The translations under genes and the position numbers were made by a program. Source: JAKBCQ01 sp021807585 (GTDB lineage: Bacteria; Planctomycetota; Planctomycetia; Isosphaerales; Isosphaeraceae). From it: a DNA stretch of 11,078 nt. Positions 7,430 to 11,078 of the stretch are shown piece after piece. The DNA is taken from NCBI GenBank assembly GCA_027325115.1, contig DAHWFG010000406.1, positions 1 through 11,078 on the forward strand. Direction: 5' to 3'. Position 1 is the stretch's first letter, and the number at the start of each line of letters is the position of its first letter. The notes beneath the pieces were generated by a model that made no database searches, was not told where the DNA came from, and worked only from the letters and a program-made list of their open reading frames with translations.

Positions 7430-8995
7430 TCAATAAAATGAGTTGATCATTATATCGCTCGATTCAAGACGATTGCGCAGCTCGCGGGCCGCTTCGCGCG
7501 GGTGCTCGGCCGTCGCGATCGACCCGCCGACCGCGATTCGTGTGGCCCCGGCGGCGAGCACGCGATCGACGTTCGTCAGGTTGACGCCGCCGATCGCAAA
7601 CCAGGGGATCGTCGTGATTTCGGCGGCTCGCCTCACAAATTCAAGCCCCGCCAGGCTTTCAAACTCTTTTGTTCCGCTTGGAAACACCGGACCGACGCCG
7701 AGATATCCCGCTCCGTCGAGAACCGCCCGCTCGATCTGATCGGCGTCGTGCGTCGAGACCCCGATCAGCGTTTGCGGACCGACAATCCGACGTGCGTCGC
7801 GGGGACGAACGTCGTCTTGTCCCAGATGAACGCCGTCGGCGGACGCCAGCCGAGCGAGATCGGGACGATCGTTCAAGATGAATTTCGCCCCCGATGCCGC
7901 CGTCATCAAACGGATCTCACGTGCACGCTCAAGAATGACGCGATCGGAGAGCGACTTCAACCGCAACTGAACGACGTCGACTCCCCCCGCGAGCGCCTCG
8001 CCCACCAACCACGTGAGATCGCCCGTCGTCGGCGTTTCTCCAATCAAAAAATAAAGCTTCGCCGATCCGATTGTTTTAACCGATCGCGCCGCCGTGAGCG
8101 TCAGTTTTTCGAGCGTGTAAACGTCGTAACGGAGGATCTCGAAGCGGCCCGAAAGCCATTCGTCGACGAGCTTGGCGTATTCTTCGAGCGAACGGAGAGC
8201 CTCGGCCGAACGCTTGAAATTCGCGGTCAAAAGTTCGCGCGTGTTCGAGCGAAAACGCTCGGTGTTGGTCATGATGTGCGTGCCGACGTCGCCGTCGACG
8301 TCGCGCGCCGCGATCCGATCGTCGTCGTTGAGGCCGCGGAGCGCCGCCGCCAGGCGACTTCGTACATCCTTCACCCGGCGCGTTAGACCGGGATCATTCA
8401 GGACAAACCGAATGTAATCCTCGACGACGCGAAGCCCCTCTTGCGCGCGATTCGCCGACGCGTCGAGAATCCGCGCCAGGTCGACGTTTTCGGTGGGATC
8501 GGCAAGTTCGAGCCGAGAGAAATCGGCGGGGAGCGGAATTGACGACGTTTCGACTTCGATCGATTCGGCAAGACGATTCCGAATGCCTTCGATCTCAAGT
8601 CCCGCCTGAACCAACACCGACGCGATCGAAGGTGCGATCTCAAGGATCGCGGCGAGCAAATGCTCGGTTCCCGCGACCGCCGAACGGTCCGACGCACGCG
8701 CCTTGACCGCGGCCTCGCGGATCGTCTCGCGAAGCTCGTCGGAATGAATGAGATTGGAATCGGCGGAAACATCAACCGCGAGTTCGGCATCGCCAGGGAC
8801 GCCGAGAATCGCCAAGAGACGTTCGGCATCGAGCCCGAATTCCATAAGAACCGTTGAGGCTCGGCTCTCGGATTCATCAACCAAAGCCGCGAGGAGATCG
8901 ACCGATTCGACAACCGTCGAGCCTCTCGATCGCGCACGCGCCGCGGCGCCTTGTAAAACACGTTCCGCACCGGCCGTTATCGATTCCCGCATCAT
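7430..8995 (-). CDS. thiE: Thiamine-phosphate synthase fused to ThiD2 and two N-terminal Clp N-type repeats
   Basis: A 521-residue multidomain cytoplasmic enzyme. Residues about 4-65 and 84-148 resemble the two Clp N-domain repeats of ClpC/ClpB; the second contains the hallmark GTEHLLAAIL (109-118). Residues about 170-305 match the ThiD2 domain (LARILDASANRAQEGLRVVEDYIRF), which phosphorylates HMP-P to HMP-PP. Residues about 312-511 are the ThiE barrel, which joins HMP-PP to thiazole phosphate to give thiamin phosphate. Its motifs are QLRLK (343-347), NDRPDLA (375-381), GVHLGQDD (388-395), GVSTHD (412-417), GVGPVFPSGTK (433-443) and FAIGGV (466-471). No AAA+ ATPase motif is present, so it is not an unfoldase. 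The start is ATG 8995 or the adjacent ATG 8992: GAGGA abuts the first, and an in-frame TGA at 8999-9001 excludes a longer product. It lies 120 bp downstream of the adaptor gene on the same strand. No TPP-riboswitch-like element was noticed in the spacer. ThiD2 and ThiE calls are firm; the role of the Clp repeats is unknown. Confidence 0.93.
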   Translation of the reverse strand: MMRESITAGAERVLQGAAARARSRGSTVVESVDLLAALVDESESRASTVLMEFGLDAERLLAILGVPGDAELAVDVSADSNLIHSDELRETIREAAVKARASDRSAVAGTEHLLAAILEIAPSIASVLVQAGLEIEGIRNRLAESIEVETSSIPLPADFSRLELADPTENVDLARILDASANRAQEGLRVVEDYIRFVLNDPGLTRRVKDVRSRLAAALRGLNDDDRIAARDVDGDVGTHIMTNTERFRSNTRELLTANFKRSAEALRSLEEYAKLVDEWLSGRFEILRYDVYTLEKLTLTAARSVKTIGSAKLYFLIGETPTTGDLTWLVGEALAGGVDVVQLRLKSLSDRVILERAREIRLMTAASGAKFILNDRPDLARLASADGVHLGQDDVRPRDARRIVGPQTLIGVSTHDADQIERAVLDGAGYLGVGPVFPSGTKEFESLAGLEFVRRAAEITTIPWFAIGGVNLTNVDRVLAAGATRIAVGGSIATAEHPREAARELRNRLESSDIMINSFY

Positions 8996-9115
8996 TCCTC
9001 ACGAACCGCCCGGGTTGCTCGCGATCATCGTTCCGCGGCCCTCGTCAATTCGAAGAACAGGAACATAAAAACGTGAGTCGGTCTCGATCACACGGCGGAC
9101 CAAGAGACGAACCGT

Positions 9116-11078
9116 TCAATTCGCGCGAGCGACCGTTTTATTGTGAACGATTCGAGGCGCGGGTGACAAGTCGGCAGGGTTGGCGATCACGCGATCTCCC
9201 GGTTTGAGCCCCTCGGTAACCTCGGCGAATTGAGGACCGATCAGGCCGAGTTCGATCGATTGCCAACCGAATCCATTAAGCGTCGGCGTCGCCACGAACG
9301 GCTTGCGATCAACCCAGCGAATCGCGCCGTTGGGAATGCGCGTAACCCCGGAGCGAAAATCGCGAAAGAATTCAACCTCGGCGCTCAACCCCGGACGCAA
9401 TTCCTTAAATCCACCCGAATCAATATTCACCATCGCGTAATAAACCTTCACATCCGAAATAGGTCCATTTGACGGCGCGGGAATTCCCGTAATCTCGGCG
9501 ACCGTGCCGTAAAGAATCTGATCGGGGAAGGCGTCGATTCGAATCCTCGCTCTCTGATCTGCATAGATATAATCAATCTTGGTTTCATTGACCCGGGTGC
9601 GCACCCGCATGTGGCTCGGATCAGGCAGGTTGATGATCTCTTGCCCCTGACGAACCGTCACTCCTTCTTGGATCTGATCCTCGACGCGTCCCCAACCGTT
9701 CGCCTTGGTCGCGTACACGACGAGACCGTCCCGCGGCGCCTTGATCGTGCAGTTTTCGACCATCTTCTGTAACCGTCGGAGTCGATCGCTTTCGATCTCA
9801 AAAGCGGCTTGCTGAGCGAAAAGATCGGTGCGGTTCGCCTCGATTTTCGCTTTCAACGACGTTTTCAGCTTGGGACCGGTGAAATTGACCAACCGGTCGG
9901 CCATCAGCTTGGCCTCGCGTTCCAGCAATACAGCCTGATCGTAAACCCATCGATCCGAAGAAAATTGCTCGGGTGAACGCAACTTCTTCTTGAACATGTC
10001 ATGCGACCACTCGAATGTCTGCTTCGCATTCTCGGTCGCGATCTTGCTCGACTTGATATACGCCTGAATCACCATCACGTCTTGTGGATAAAGACCTTGC
10101 TCATATTCATCATGCAGCAATTGATTAACTCGCAGCATCGATTCCGCCTGATCGACATACGACTTGGCTTGAATATAGCGAATTTGTTGCGCCTGGAGCG
10201 CGTCTTCAAACGCCGAAGCGTCGAGCTTGCAAACGACATCCCCCGCGTTGACCCACGACCCCTCGGGAGCGATCCACACGATCCGGGTCGAGCCCGCTTT
10301 CTCCTGCTGGTTATTACCTCCTCCTCCGCCGCCGCGCCCCCCTCGTTGTTGTGATGCGGGCGCCGCCGCTTTCGCCTGGGTTTGCACGGCCTTGGCGATC
10401 GGACGAACCGCTTTGTACGCGGCGACGTTATACGTGAAACTCCGGAGAGTCGGCTTGGGATTGAGAGTCACGGCGTTTTGAGCTCCCCCTCCACCCCCCG
10501 CACCGCCACCGCCGCCGCCTCCACCTCCGCCGGATCCTCCTCCTCCGCCCATGCCGCCACCGCCGCCGCCCGAACCACCTCCTGAGGATGACGAACTCGT
10601 GCTACTCCCGCTCGAGCCCGTTCCTCCCATACCCGATGAGATCGCATCGCTCGTCGATTGCGCCAATTTCGCCGCTTCACCGGTCGAGCCCGGTCGGCTC
10701 AGAGGCTTCATCGTCGATCCCGATTTGCTCGAAATCGACCCGGGTTTTCGACTTCCAGGCCGCGCCACTTTCTTCGCCTTAAGCGAGGCGCCCTCGGCCG
10801 CGGCGGTTCCCCCGGCCGCTCCCGCGGAACCACCGGCGGCGGAGCCCCCTGCCGCGCCCCCTTGTTGCCCCCCCTGTCCTCCAGCCGCGGTTCCACCGCC
10901 GGCTGCGCCCCCTTGTTGACCCCCTTGTCCCCCAGCCGCGCCGCCCCCCGCCTGCTGTTGAGCCGATCCCCCCACGACACCGATCAACGCCTCGACCTGG
11001 CAGCGGAGCGTCGTGTTGTTCGCGCTCTCGAGCGATCCGTTTTCAACGACGAGCAGTTCCACATCGCCCGAGTCAATC
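9116..11078 (-). CDS. HlyD/RND-type periplasmic adaptor (membrane fusion) protein with Gly-rich insert, 5' end beyond right edge
   Basis: Periplasmic adaptor linking an inner-membrane transporter (ABC or RND) to the outer envelope. Residue numbers are from GTG 11062. The frame stays open to the edge (IDSGD precedes), and the anchor or signal helix expected upstream is missing, so the true start is probably outside the window. The first lipoyl-domain strands are VENGSLESANNTTLRCQVEA (6-25). About 230 low-complexity residues follow (29-257). The lipoyl half then resumes at STRIVWIAPEGSWVNAGDVVCKLD (258-281). A helical hairpin rich in Gln, Ala and Glu runs about 282-435, the second lipoyl half is CTIKAPRDGLVVYA (438-451), and beta-barrel and membrane-proximal parts follow (RVRTRVNETKIDYI; LRPGLSAEVEFF, 555-566; GLKPGDRVI, 618-626). 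No transporter gene is in view, so the substrate is unknown. Confidence 0.9.
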   Translation of the reverse strand, partial: IDSGDVELLVVENGSLESANNTTLRCQVEALIGVVGGSAQQQAGGGAAGGQGGQQGGAAGGGTAAGGQGGQQGGAAGGSAAGGSAGAAGGTAAAEGASLKAKKVARPGSRKPGSISSKSGSTMKPLSRPGSTGEAAKLAQSTSDAISSGMGGTGSSGSSTSSSSSGGGSGGGGGGMGGGGGSGGGGGGGGGGAGGGGGAQNAVTLNPKPTLRSFTYNVAAYKAVRPIAKAVQTQAKAAAPASQQRGGRGGGGGGNNQQEKAGSTRIVWIAPEGSWVNAGDVVCKLDASAFEDALQAQQIRYIQAKSYVDQAESMLRVNQLLHDEYEQGLYPQDVMVIQAYIKSSKIATENAKQTFEWSHDMFKKKLRSPEQFSSDRWVYDQAVLLEREAKLMADRLVNFTGPKLKTSLKAKIEANRTDLFAQQAAFEIESDRLRRLQKMVENCTIKAPRDGLVVYATKANGWGRVEDQIQEGVTVRQGQEIINLPDPSHMRVRTRVNETKIDYIYADQRARIRIDAFPDQILYGTVAEITGIPAPSNGPISDVKVYYAMVNIDSGGFKELRPGLSAEVEFFRDFRSGVTRIPNGAIRWVDRKPFVATPTLNGFGWQSIELGLIGPQFAEVTEGLKPGDRVIANPADLSPAPRIVHNKTVARAN
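10292..10978 (-). repeat. Low-complexity Gly/Ala/Ser/Gln-rich insert in the adaptor
   Basis: Adaptor residues about 29-257. In order they are a Gly-Gln-Ala tract (29-90), a basic Ser/Pro/Lys/Arg linker (91-130), a Ser/Gly tract (135-160), near-pure polyglycine (161-193), an Ala/Lys/Val segment (194-235) and a second Gly run with NNQQ (240-253). The DNA is a (CCN)n-like trinucleotide-rich stretch on the plus strand. The reading frame is intact throughout and the domain resumes in frame afterwards, so this is a real insertion and not a frameshift artefact. Confidence 0.85.
10844..10933 (-). repeat. Tandem repeat of a 16/17-residue Gly-Gln-Ala unit
   Basis: Adaptor residues 44-60 and 61-76 both begin GGQGGQQGGAAGG, followed by GTAA and SAA. 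The DNA is repeated too: the plus strand has the GCGCCCCCTTGTTG core twice, about 50 bp apart. This points to recent duplication or slippage. Confidence 0.7.

Noticed and set aside
8999..9060. Tiny upstream ORFs (9-13 codons) ahead of thiE
   Set aside because: They are too short to separate from chance; one ends inside the thiE ribosome binding site, but there is no evidence of attenuation.
10551..10919. 122-codon plus-strand Pro-rich ORF
   Set aside because: It is the antisense image of the Gly-rich adaptor insert (GGN read as CCN gives proline); the adaptor frame continues into conserved domains on both sides.

Overview
The window is about 60 % G+C and looks like chromosomal DNA of a Gram-negative bacterium with a planctomycete character (inference). 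The pointers are a Kdo transferase gene (waaA, implying lipid A), a roughly 1,200-residue SecA with a large insertion in its C-terminal third, a ThiD2-ThiE thiamin enzyme, and an efflux-type adaptor carrying a long poly-glycine insert. The palindromic hexamer CGATCG is strikingly frequent throughout. No mobile element, CRISPR array, tRNA or rRNA was seen.

Layout. On the left, two genes read leftwards: a stand-alone CheY-like receiver (882-1268) and the 5' two thirds of folC (1-775, running off the window). A gene-poor stretch of about 700 bp (1269-1975) separates them from the rightward genes secA (1976-5632) and waaA (5933-7228). These are 300 bp apart, with a strong stem-loop just after secA. 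A 200-bp convergent spacer with an AT-rich island and a perfect 16-bp palindrome follows. On the right, two genes read leftwards: a HlyD/RND-type periplasmic adaptor (9116 to beyond the right edge) and, 120 bp downstream, a multidomain thiE (7430-8995).

Function. Most genes are housekeeping: folate polyglutamylation (FolC), preprotein export (SecA), Kdo transfer to lipid A (WaaA) and thiamin phosphate synthesis (ThiE). The adaptor belongs to an envelope efflux or secretion system whose other parts lie off the right edge. The genes do not form one pathway.

The unusual content is in protein architecture. ThiE carries two Clp N-type repeats ahead of ThiD2. SecA appears to have expanded its helical-wing region by repeating a Trp-centred unit about five times. 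The adaptor's lipoyl domain is split by about 230 residues of Gly/Ala/Ser-rich sequence. I cannot tell from sequence alone whether these have been described before.
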